DNA of 64,000 nt, from assembly GCA_024233515.1 (NCBI GenBank), contig JACKPO010000001.1, positions 248,001 through 312,000 of the forward strand. The letters are read 5' to 3'. Both the position numbers and the translations under genes were made by a program. Each line of letters opens with the position of its first letter. Position 1 is the stretch's first letter. The notes below the pieces were generated by a model. That model saw only the letters and a list, made by a program, of their open reading frames with translations. It was not told the origin of the DNA and ran no database searches. This stretch comes from Chlamydiales bacterium (lineage in GTDB: Bacteria; Chlamydiota; Chlamydiia; Chlamydiales; Simkaniaceae). Shown piece by piece: positions 36,593 through 43,717 of the stretch.

Positions 36593-36938
36593 TCCCCTTT
36601 CGAGCAGGAAACTTTTTTTGAAGAGAGGCTTCCGTAGGACGCTTTGGATTGAAATAAATCTTCCAATCCCTCTCTTTCCAAGTACTCATGTGCTCTTGTG
36701 TGACATAAGGGTTCTGATACACTGGACGAGGGAAATGGTAGCGCCCTTGTATTTTCTGACCCTTCCAATCAAAAGAATAATTAACAGCGATAGAATAACT
36801 GCCTTCCTCTTCCATGACCTTCCAGTTCTCTAAGTAAACACTTTTTTCCTCCGACAACTGAAAATAACGGTGCAGATCAAAGACAAACCCACCAGCCATC
36901 CATAAAGTTGCGGCTCCGGTTAAAATAAAAAGAACCAT
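36498..36938 (-). CDS. Small two-span membrane protein (DUF3592-like)
   Basis: A 146-residue protein with an N-terminal membrane span (MVLFILTGAATLWMAGGFVF), an extracytoplasmic domain with YSIAVNYSFDWKGQKIQGRYHF and IYFNPKRPTEASL, and a C-terminal span (LGLSLGILLYFLLL). The pattern of a sandwich domain between two spans with an NPxxPxxA-like motif resembles DUF3592 proteins. The function is unknown. It overlaps the end of the CoiA-like gene. Confidence 0.62.
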   Translation of the reverse strand: MVLFILTGAATLWMAGGFVFDLHRYFQLSEEKSVYLENWKVMEEEGSYSIAVNYSFDWKGQKIQGRYHFPRPVYQNPYVTQEHMSTWKERDWKIYFNPKRPTEASLQKKFPARKGINLGLSLGILLYFLLLKGYVSRAGHLDQRSS

Positions 36939-36975
36939 GAAGATATTTCTTGAAATAACTGACCTCCAATGTTGA

Positions 36976-37004
36976 TTGACGAATTATTCCTCAGTTGTTA
37001 TATT
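36976..37004 (+). promoter_or_regulatory. Sigma-70 promoter of rpsT
   Basis: TTGACG at 36976-36981 and TATATT at 36999-37004 are separated by exactly 17 bases. They lie upstream of the rpsT start at 37043 and of no other gene in that direction. Confidence 0.75.
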
Positions 37005-37042
37005 TTTTACCATGTTCATTTTAAACGACTGGAACCAATACT

Positions 37043-37333
37043 ATGGCAGATGAAGGCAAAAAAGGACCAACGAAAAAGAAGTGTCCTACCGCACTGAAAC
37101 GCGTAAAGCAAAGCAAAAAAAGTAACGAAAGAAATAGTTCTTTCAAATCCCGTGTAAGAACAGCGATTCGTTCATTCGAAAAAGCTCTTTCTGCAAAAGA
37201 TAAAGATCAAATGCAGAGCGCTCTTAAAAGCGTTTACAGCCTCATGGATAAAGGGGTGAAGCACGGTATTTACAAAGAGAACAAAGCTGCACGCACAAAG
37301 TCGCGTATGGCTATGCTTGAGAAGACTGCCTAA
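37043..37333 (+). CDS. rpsT: 30S ribosomal protein S20
   Basis: A 96-residue basic ribosomal protein that binds 16S rRNA. It has a lysine-rich N-terminus (KKGPTKKKCPTALKR) and the S20 helices NSSFKSRVRTAIRSFEKAL and YSLMDKGVKHGIYKENKAARTKSRM. Its own promoter lies just upstream. The stop overlaps the convergent Nudix-like gene by four bases. Confidence 0.96.
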   Translation: MADEGKKGPTKKKCPTALKRVKQSKKSNERNSSFKSRVRTAIRSFEKALSAKDKDQMQSALKSVYSLMDKGVKHGIYKENKAARTKSRMAMLEKTA

Positions 37334-37740
37334 GTCTTCACGTAGAGATCTAGCATCTCACGAAGCTCATCCGTAATGGGGTAACCGACTCCGTCGCGGG
37401 CCTCTACCCAAGCAAATGCTATCGAAGTTTTTTCTTCGACAGAATAGGGATCTTTGACTTCCACCACAAAGTGGAGATGTCGGGTCCCTTTTTTATCGTA
37501 GTGCCCTAAATACCGTTTCACCTCTTTGAGCTCCATCGCCGTCTGCAATGTGATTGCTTTTTGTAGTGCTTGCTGCATTGTTTCTCCCTCCAACATCTCA
37601 GCATAAGGGAATCGGTAAAAGGTCTCCCCGTTTCCTAAAGGTTCAATCAACAGTATTTTTCCCTCTTTTTGGATCACTGCCTCTACAATGATATGGTTCA
37701 TCTCTTCTTTTTTGGCCATTTCGACTAAATTTTGCGGCAT
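37330..37740 (-). CDS. Nudix-fold protein with a degenerate catalytic box
   Basis: A 136-residue protein that reads like a Nudix hydrolase: an N-terminal strand HIIVEAVIQKEGKILLIEPLG, then a Nudix-box position EGETMQQALQKAITLQTAMEL. The canonical REUxEExG core is replaced (RE by KA, EE by QT, G lost), so metal-dependent hydrolysis is unlikely. It may be a binding or regulatory protein. AGGA lies suitably before the ATG at 37740. It diverges from the sugar-transferase-like gene. Confidence 0.68.
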   Translation of the reverse strand: MPQNLVEMAKKEEMNHIIVEAVIQKEGKILLIEPLGNGETFYRFPYAEMLEGETMQQALQKAITLQTAMELKEVKRYLGHYDKKGTRHLHFVVEVKDPYSVEEKTSIAFAWVEARDGVGYPITDELREMLDLYVKT

Positions 37741-37813
37741 AATGTTTCCTAAAAACGTTCAACTGTTTATATACCATCTTAAGCAAATGATGAAAACTGG
37801 AAGGAGCGTTGTC

Positions 37814-38344
37814 ATGAAAAAAGGTGTAATGACAGGATGCAATCAAACAAATGAAAATCATCTGCAATCTTGGCTAGAGCATTACTCGAAACATAATTCC
37901 TTTCCAGTCACCTTTTGTGATTTTGGAATGAGCGAATCTGGACGGGCTTTTTGTGAAAAGAATGGAACAGTCCTAAAGGCAACAGGAAAAGCCTCAGCAC
38001 TTCCCCTATCTCCTTATGATGAAACCATCTGGACAGATATCAATTGCGAAGTGAATGCCTCTCTAGCTCCTCTTTTCGAAATGGCACAGGTGAAAGATGG
38101 CTTTGCAATCTCTTATTCAAAAGAAAACAGACCTCGATCAGGAGTCATGGCATTTACAAAAAACTCTCCTGTCATAGTGAATTGGCATGCTTGGTGCATC
38201 AAAAATAAAGAAGTCCCAGATGACAAGATCTTAGAACTTCTTTTGAAAGAAAATAACTTCCAACTCACACAATTTTCAGAGAAATATTACTGGATTGGGG
38301 TGCAAAAAGCTCCAGCACATATTGCGATTAGTCTTGCAAGTTGA
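37814..38344 (+). CDS. Hypothetical cytoplasmic protein with glycosyltransferase-like start
   Basis: A 176-residue protein starting MKKGVMTGCNQTNENHLQSWLEHYSKHNSFPVTFCDFGM. The opening resembles the first strands of nucleotide-sugar transferases acting on glycoproteins or glycolipids, but the chain is too short for a full GT-A fold and I see no clear DxD motif. A strong GGAAGGAG seven bases before ATG 37814 decides the start; a longer in-frame ORF extends upstream without support. The 3' end overlaps dacB convergently by 17 bases. Confidence 0.55.
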   Translation: MKKGVMTGCNQTNENHLQSWLEHYSKHNSFPVTFCDFGMSESGRAFCEKNGTVLKATGKASALPLSPYDETIWTDINCEVNASLAPLFEMAQVKDGFAISYSKENRPRSGVMAFTKNSPVIVNWHAWCIKNKEVPDDKILELLLKENNFQLTQFSEKYYWIGVQKAPAHIAISLAS

Positions 38345-39506
38345 CCAGAAGTTGGCAAATCCCATCTTCGAGCTTCTTTTTTATCTCTCGTCCTTCCTTC
38401 ACATACCCACTGACGAAAATAGCAAGGGCAAACTCTTTTCCAGTATTCGTTGTCACATAACCACAAAATGAGGAAACTCCTGTCATACTTCCTGTCTTCC
38501 CCCTTACTTTTTTCGGGATCATCCCCATACGATATTTTAGCGTTCCATCAACTCCACCAATTGCTAATGAATCGATAAAAAGGGAATTGCTCTTCATCTT
38601 TTTTAAAAACTCCACCATCTCATGAGGCGCAACAGCGTTGTAGCGGGAAAGACCGCTGCCATCAACCATAACGATAGAGTTTTTACCGATGGTCTGAAGC
38701 AAAAACTCCTCCATCCTCTCTTTTCCCTTTTCCCAAGAGGGTCCTAACTTCTTGAATAAGCAATTCGCATAAAGATTATCCGTATCCTTAACGGCCACTT
38801 TGATCAGTTCCTTCATTGGCTGAGAGAGATGACGCGCAACGACCGTTGCACCTTCAATAACTTTACCAAGTTTGACCTTTCCTGTTACCTTAATTCCCTT
38901 ACGATCGAGAATCCCTTTGAATAAGGCAGCAGTCAGCTCTTCAGGATGTGACACAGCTTGTTCTTCCAAACAATTATGCTCGATATTTAGTGCAGACATA
39001 GGAGCAGCCCAAGCATCGCTCCCTTCATCCCACATCCAGCCGGGACCCATCGGGCCATCCTCAAAACAAGTCACATCTAGAACAACATCGCCTTCAATTT
39101 TCTGAAGATCCCCCATTTGCTCTACAAGATCAACAAGATCGATCCCTGTCAAGCTCGGATCCCCGGAGCCTACCAAATAGCAATTCCCCATAAGGGTTCC
39201 TTTCTTCATCTCGCCATCTACCGCTACTCGCGTTTCAAAGCAATCATTTCCCCCCAGGTATTCCAAGACAGCTCCTGCTGTAAACAGTTTAAGACTACTT
39301 GCCGGTACAAATCGTGATTTCGCATTCCTTTCGTAGAGAGTCGCCCCTTCATCAAATGAATAAACCTCCATCCCAACAAGAGCCGCTTCATCCACACTTT
39401 GAATGAGCCCTTCGACCCCGTAGTGGATCAAATTTCGTTTCTCTTCGAGTGTTAAAGCTCCTAACGAGCTCACTAAACAAACCATCATTAAGATCAATGC
39501 GCGCAT
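38328..39506 (-). CDS. dacB: PBP4-type D-alanyl-D-alanine carboxypeptidase (S13 family)
   Basis: A 392-residue periplasmic protein with signal peptide (MRALILMMVCLVSSLGA). The serine-box PASSLK (Ser70, Lys73) and the KTG-box GKTGSMTG are clear. The middle motif is TDN in KDTDNLYAN, where SxN is usual. LYERNAKSRFVPASS is typical of the S13 family. It trims or cross-cuts peptidoglycan stem peptides, consistent with a chlamydial relative that retains peptidoglycan. GGAG precedes ATG 39506, which overlaps the recD stop by 13 bases, so the genes are coupled. Confidence 0.88.
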   Translation of the reverse strand: MRALILMMVCLVSSLGALTLEEKRNLIHYGVEGLIQSVDEAALVGMEVYSFDEGATLYERNAKSRFVPASSLKLFTAGAVLEYLGGNDCFETRVAVDGEMKKGTLMGNCYLVGSGDPSLTGIDLVDLVEQMGDLQKIEGDVVLDVTCFEDGPMGPGWMWDEGSDAWAAPMSALNIEHNCLEEQAVSHPEELTAALFKGILDRKGIKVTGKVKLGKVIEGATVVARHLSQPMKELIKVAVKDTDNLYANCLFKKLGPSWEKGKERMEEFLLQTIGKNSIVMVDGSGLSRYNAVAPHEMVEFLKKMKSNSLFIDSLAIGGVDGTLKYRMGMIPKKVRGKTGSMTGVSSFCGYVTTNTGKEFALAIFVSGYVKEGREIKKKLEDGICQLLVNLQD

Positions 39507-40828
39507 AGTCGTCTCCGTATTCCTGATTTTTTCGTTGCCGATTTCTTTAAACATTCTTCGATCACCCCTTCATCAGCCAAGACCTCCACGCTCTCTTTTG
39601 CTCGCGTGATCCCCGTATAAAGCACCTCCCTTCCAAACACTTCAGATCCTTTGGGGACAAGCAGTACGACCCGCTCGAATTCACTTCCTTGAGCTTTATG
39701 GACCGATAAACAATAAGCAGACTCAAACTCAGGAAGGAGGACAGCCGGAAACTCTCGCTCACCAAAGCGAGCCACATCATCTTTTCCCAGACTACGCCCC
39801 TCATTTTTTTTCACAAGGATTCCCATTTCTCCATTGCTCAGCCCTATCCGCTTATCAGTCCGTGTGATAATAATGGGAATCTCCCCTTCACCCCACATCA
39901 GTTCATTGATTGCCTCTACCCCATACGGCCCTTTTCTCAAGCAAGATAAAATCCGAAATCCACCCCGCTTGAACTCTTCTTTCCACTGATCGACCCTTCT
40001 TTCTAATGATTGATAGGGGATCATCTCCCCTAGCTTGACAGCTTCAGCTAACCCTAAAACCTCCTGACGATCACTCCGCATACACTCGTCTAAATGAGCA
40101 TACCCTCTCTCTCTATCTTTTAGAACAGCAGAGAGCTCGCCGAAAATGGTTCCTGCTTCCACAGGTGGTAATTGCTCGTGATCTCCCACCAAAATCAAAC
40201 GTGTCCCCTCTTTTAAATTCCGAAAAAGCGCTGCCCAGACACCCACATCAATCATTGAACATTCGTCAACGATGACCATTTCAGCATCAATTTCTCTTCC
40301 CCCGAATAGAATATCCTTTCCATCTCTCAAACCCAACAGACCATGAATCGTTCCAACTTCGCAGTCAAGCTTCTCTCCTAAGATTGATGCTGCCTTCCCT
40401 GTAGGAGCGCACACTGAGACCTTCCCTCCAAATCGCTTCACAATCTCTCCAATCACAAAGCTCTTTCCTGTTCCTGGGCCCCCTGTTAAACAGACCACCC
40501 CTTCGCTTAAACAGGTTTTCACAGCCTTTGCCTGGCCTGGATTTAAGCGCCCTACTTCACCCATGTCAATCGGCTTGACATCCCTCATCATCTTCGAAAA
40601 GCCTCTGACAACTTCTCCCTCGAGGACCCAATTCCTCTGCAAATAAACCAAGTTCCCCCACCTTCCCACGATTCCTTCAAATCGCTCCTCATCTCCACTT
40701 AGTTCAATACACCCTTCTGCATCATCCATCTCTAAACACAAGTGTCCCTCACGGGCTGCCATCATCAACTGCCCTGCAAGCGTTCCACACTCTCGTTCAA
40801 CAATCTCATCAATGTCGATCTTTTCCAT
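39494..40828 (-). CDS. recD: Short RecD-like helicase
   Basis: A 444-residue superfamily 1 helicase. It has Walker A GGPGTGKS, CAPTGKAA, the DECSM box, GDHEQLPPVEAG, and the C-terminal motifs SVHKAQGSEF and LYTGITRAK. These match RecD/RecD2 but the chain is shorter than the usual 600-700 residues; the N-terminal region before the first helicase motif is reduced. Chlamydia also carries a second recD-like gene. Without RecB or RecC adjacent, it may act alone as a RecD2-like 5'-3' helicase. Downstream it overlaps dacB. Confidence 0.87.
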   Translation of the reverse strand: MEKIDIDEIVERECGTLAGQLMMAAREGHLCLEMDDAEGCIELSGDEERFEGIVGRWGNLVYLQRNWVLEGEVVRGFSKMMRDVKPIDMGEVGRLNPGQAKAVKTCLSEGVVCLTGGPGTGKSFVIGEIVKRFGGKVSVCAPTGKAASILGEKLDCEVGTIHGLLGLRDGKDILFGGREIDAEMVIVDECSMIDVGVWAALFRNLKEGTRLILVGDHEQLPPVEAGTIFGELSAVLKDRERGYAHLDECMRSDRQEVLGLAEAVKLGEMIPYQSLERRVDQWKEEFKRGGFRILSCLRKGPYGVEAINELMWGEGEIPIIITRTDKRIGLSNGEMGILVKKNEGRSLGKDDVARFGEREFPAVLLPEFESAYCLSVHKAQGSEFERVVLLVPKGSEVFGREVLYTGITRAKESVEVLADEGVIEECLKKSATKKSGIRRRLCAH

Positions 40829-40892
40829 CCCTTAGAGTTTACGTCTAAGGAGGATTTTTTTTCCAAATCTGTTCGATAAATATTAGAAAGTA

Positions 40893-41052
40893 TACCTAAC
40901 GTGATTTAAAAGTTGGGAATTTGGCAAGGCGGCTGCGCAAATTTTTTGCCTGGAGCGAGTGACCATTGTGCGAGCACAAGGCGCAAGTGAAGGCAAGAAA
41001 TTTACTGCAAAGCCAACGCAGCCAAAACCCAACTTTTGAATCATTTTAGGTA
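40893..41052. mobile_element. MITE-like element, family C, copy 2 (long form)
   Basis: A 160-bp element with ends TACCTAACGTGATTT... and ...AATCATTTTAGGTA, TA-flanked (40891-40892 and 41053-41054). It matches copy 1 at 24904-24994 plus a 69-bp internal segment bounded by GGCAAG repeats. It sits between recD and the TetR gene without disrupting either. Confidence 0.88.
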
Positions 41053-41064
41053 TACAGCAAAGAA

Positions 41065-41637
41065 TTATGGGATCATTCCCATTAAACAGTGATCGACATA
41101 CGCGTCCAAATCTTCTTCCTTAATCACCTCTTCCACCACTCTTATTTTCTTATTAAGAAGAATCGATGTGATTCCATGAATAGCCGCCCAGAAAAACCCC
41201 ACCAATTTAACCGCCTCTTCACGATTCAAAGAGAAGCGACAAACAAGCTCCCCCTCGATTTCTCTCAATTTGGCATTCACCTCGTTCAAATACCAATCAG
41301 GTGGGTTCTCAATTGATTCGTTTTCAAAAAGCATCTTCCAGCGATGGGGATGAACCTTTGCAAACTCCATGTAAGCACCCCCCATTGCTCTCACTCCCCC
41401 TTTTAAATCAACTGCCCCTCTCAGAGCCTCTAAAATCCCACCATACAAAATCCCCAAACTCCGAACATTTAGCCTTAGAACGATCTCATTCATCCCTTCA
41501 AACGCATTATAAACAGTCCCGATCGAGCAATCGCACCCTTTAGCCAGATCACGAATACGAAGCGTACTCCCACTCTGATTCTGGAGAACGTCCCATCCCA
41601 AATCTAAAATTTTTTTTCTTAACGCGCTTCTACTCAT
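41065..41637 (-). CDS. TetR family transcriptional regulator
   Basis: A 190-residue regulator. The N-terminal helix-turn-helix is LRIRDLAKGCDCSIGTVYNAFEGMNEI, and the C-terminal ligand-binding domain has FWAAIHGITSILL near residue 150, the WHG-type TetR signature. AGGAT before ATG 41637 (MSRSALRKK) favours that start over 41655. No obvious target gene is adjacent; element C lies just downstream. Confidence 0.85.
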   Translation of the reverse strand: MSRSALRKKILDLGWDVLQNQSGSTLRIRDLAKGCDCSIGTVYNAFEGMNEIVLRLNVRSLGILYGGILEALRGAVDLKGGVRAMGGAYMEFAKVHPHRWKMLFENESIENPPDWYLNEVNAKLREIEGELVCRFSLNREEAVKLVGFFWAAIHGITSILLNKKIRVVEEVIKEEDLDAYVDHCLMGMIP

Positions 41638-41710
41638 ATCCTGAACAACGTTCAATTAAACCACAAAAATTACCTCGCTAACCCATTAAAGTCAACCAAC
41701 TGTCAAAAAA

Positions 41711-42250
41711 CTACTTTCCCTCTCTGACAATCCTCTCCGCCTCCTCAAAGCTCTCTTTCAATATAGTCTCTAAGGAATATTTTGATTTCCACTTTTTGTA
41801 ATAAAGATCTCCAAATACTATAGATGCAGAACACAATTCTAAACTATCTGGATCACTTCCATCAGAATTAGAAATAAATAGAGTGAGTTCTAATTCTCTT
41901 GCAGTTATTGGATGACTATTAAAATAAGGACGAAGCTCCATAGAAGCATTAAGCTCTTCAAGATATTGATCAGCGCATCCAAGTAGTATTTCTCTAGCTT
42001 CTTGGATTGTAAGTAATCGACGACAATTAAAGCTTAAACTTACATTCTTGATGTTCTTATTCATCCCTCCTCCCATCCCACAAAAATCAATCTGGAATTT
42101 TTTCGATAAATCATCAGCTATTTTGCGAGATATCTTGTTAACCAGTAATTCATGCTCAGAATAAAGTGATTCAACCATATTAACATCCTCGCAAAAACTA
42201 ATAGATGTATATGAAAACAAAAATAATGCAATAAGACACTTATTAATCAT
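41711..42250 (-). CDS. Secreted immunity-like protein 1 of the Rhs locus
   Basis: A 179-residue protein with signal peptide (MINKCLIALFLFSYTSISFC). The body is shared with two neighbours: FCGMGGGMNKNIKNVSLSFNC, TIQEAREILLGCADQYLEEL, PITARELELTLFI and the C-terminus LKESFEEAERIVREGK. The ATG lies in the stop of the partial Rhs tip (TATGATTAA), the same arrangement as immunity-like protein 3 with the full Rhs gene. Two conserved Cys pairs suggest an oxidised periplasmic fold. An immunity role is inferred from position and duplication only. Confidence 0.72.
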   Translation of the reverse strand: MINKCLIALFLFSYTSISFCEDVNMVESLYSEHELLVNKISRKIADDLSKKFQIDFCGMGGGMNKNIKNVSLSFNCRRLLTIQEAREILLGCADQYLEELNASMELRPYFNSHPITARELELTLFISNSDGSDPDSLELCSASIVFGDLYYKKWKSKYSLETILKESFEEAERIVREGK

Positions 42251-42566
42251 ATTTACCCTCATAGTATCTATCAATGTGGTCTGCAATTGGCCTAATATAT
42301 GTTGGACTAGTGAAACTATGATCGAACAATGGTGCTTCTGGGTGAGGCCTTAAGACTTCAACATGCGCAGCATTATTATCCACTACTCCAAAGGCTCTTT
42401 GTAGATGAGGAACGAAGTCTCTCGTACTTTGGTAATGAAACGCATACTTGCACAAACTACTAGGCATATACATTGCTGGTGCAATGCCTACGAAAACTGT
42501 CCTATCTCTGTGTTCTTGTGGCATCATAAGTTGTGATATTACCTCGTGGATGGCCTCCTTCCACAA
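42243..42566 (-). pseudogene. Duplicated partial Rhs C-terminal tip
   Basis: About 105 residues (AIHEVISQLMMPQEHRDRTVF ... GKYD) nearly match the end of the large Rhs protein, with blocks of identical nucleotides. The match starts exactly at Ala of the AHSQGA motif, so the serine is missing. The first three codons (MWK) come from the end of immunity-like gene 2, with which it is fused out of frame. It has no repeat core or export signal and is best read as an orphan-tip remnant. It could be a donor for recombination. Confidence 0.8.
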
Positions 42567-43083
42567 TTCTCACCGCTTCTTCATAAGACTCATGGAATAA
42601 ATCTTCAGACTTTCCTTTCTCATGGTCAAAAGTAAGGTAATAAACTTTTCCTTTTACGACTCCAACTGTACTTACATATCCTTTCTCCACTCTTAATAGA
42701 GGCTCCTTATAAAAGTTAATCTGAAATTCAAGATTCTCAGCAGTAAAAGGAAACACACACAAATATGGTTTGATATCTTTATTTGTGTTTATTCGTTCCA
42801 AATATTCCTTGATACAAGTAATCATTAAGCTCCTTGCATCTTCAACAGAGTAATGTTTTCCATGCGTGCGAAAAAAAAGAGAGATCATCTGGATATTTTC
42901 CATCAGAGATCCACCCTCCATGGAAGGAGAAAGTTCATACTTCCTTAAAACAAACTCTTTGTATGCTTGATTCACCTTATTTGCATATCGGATATGCTTC
43001 GGGGGCCTATGACTAGTAGCCTGTAAAACCAAAAGAAAGATAAATGTTATTATAAGAACAATAATTGGGATTTTTTTCATCAT
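42502..43083 (-). CDS. Secreted immunity-like protein 2, with a recombined 3' end
   Basis: A 193-residue paralogue of the two flanking immunity-like proteins. It starts with a membrane anchor or signal (IPIIVLIITFIFLLVLQA), then carries YSVEDARSLMITCIKEYLERIN, PFTAENLEFQINFY and FHESYEEAVRIVEGG. The usual ending is cut at this point. The last residues (HPRGNITTYDATRTQR) are the Rhs tip duplicate read out of frame, showing that a recombination joint lies near 42558. The protein may still be functional because only the tail is replaced. It lacks the first Cys motif of its relatives. Confidence 0.7.
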   Translation of the reverse strand: MMKKIPIIVLIITFIFLLVLQATSHRPPKHIRYANKVNQAYKEFVLRKYELSPSMEGGSLMENIQMISLFFRTHGKHYSVEDARSLMITCIKEYLERINTNKDIKPYLCVFPFTAENLEFQINFYKEPLLRVEKGYVSTVGVVKGKVYYLTFDHEKGKSEDLFHESYEEAVRIVEGGHPRGNITTYDATRTQR

Positions 43084-43186
43084 GCGTCTATGATTCTAAA
43101 TCGTACTTCTCTCTTAGATTTCTATTGACCTAAGTGATTCTACTCACTTGATGAACAGTGTTGAATTGAAGTCCACCAGCTGTCAA

Positions 43187-43717
43187 CTACTTTGCCTCTC
43201 TGGCAATCCTCTCCGCCTCCTCAAACGTCTCCTCTAACACTGTTTCCAAAGTATCCTCAGTTTTCCATTTCTTATATTTGATCTTTCCGCATACCAAACT
43301 CACAATAACTAAATCTGAGTAGTTTATCTGACCTTTTTCCTCACTACAGATAAAAATTCTGAGTTCTAGTTCTTTCTCAGTAAATGGGTACACATGCATA
43401 TAGCGTCTAATATCTGCAGATCCATTAATTCTTTGCAGGTAGAGTTCTGCACAAGAAACTAGAAGCTCTCTCGCATCCTCAACTGACAGTTTTCTGTAAC
43501 AATTAAAACTCAACCCTACCTTCTCAACTTCTTTATGAACACTACCACCTATCCCACAGAAATCTAAATTGTGTTTGATCGAAATATCATCTGCAACTTC
43601 TTTCGATAATTTATCTGCAATTAATTCTTGTCTTGAATACAAAGCATCTATCCTATTGTCTCCATAAGAAAATGAAGAAAGAAACATTAAAACAACAATT
43701 ATTTTGTTTTTAATCAT
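43187..43717 (-). CDS. Secreted immunity-like protein 3, cognate candidate of the full Rhs protein
   Basis: A 176-residue protein with signal peptide (MIKNKIIVVLMFLSSFSYG). The family body follows: DFCGIGGSVHKEVEKVGLSFNC, KLSVEDARELLVSCAELYL, PFTEKELELRIFI, and the end LEETFEEAERIAREAK. Its ATG overlaps the Rhs stop (TATGATTAA), so it is translationally coupled to the toxin-like gene. Periplasmic location would suit protection against an exported hydrolase. The role is inferred from gene order. Confidence 0.75.
   Translation of the reverse strand: MIKNKIIVVLMFLSSFSYGDNRIDALYSRQELIADKLSKEVADDISIKHNLDFCGIGGSVHKEVEKVGLSFNCYRKLSVEDARELLVSCAELYLQRINGSADIRRYMHVYPFTEKELELRIFICSEEKGQINYSDLVIVSLVCGKIKYKKWKTEDTLETVLEETFEEAERIAREAK

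Noticed and set aside
4635..41052. The palindromic elements as REP/BIME sequences or CRISPR leaders
   Set aside because: They have defined ends and target-site duplications and occur singly, which fits mobile elements better.
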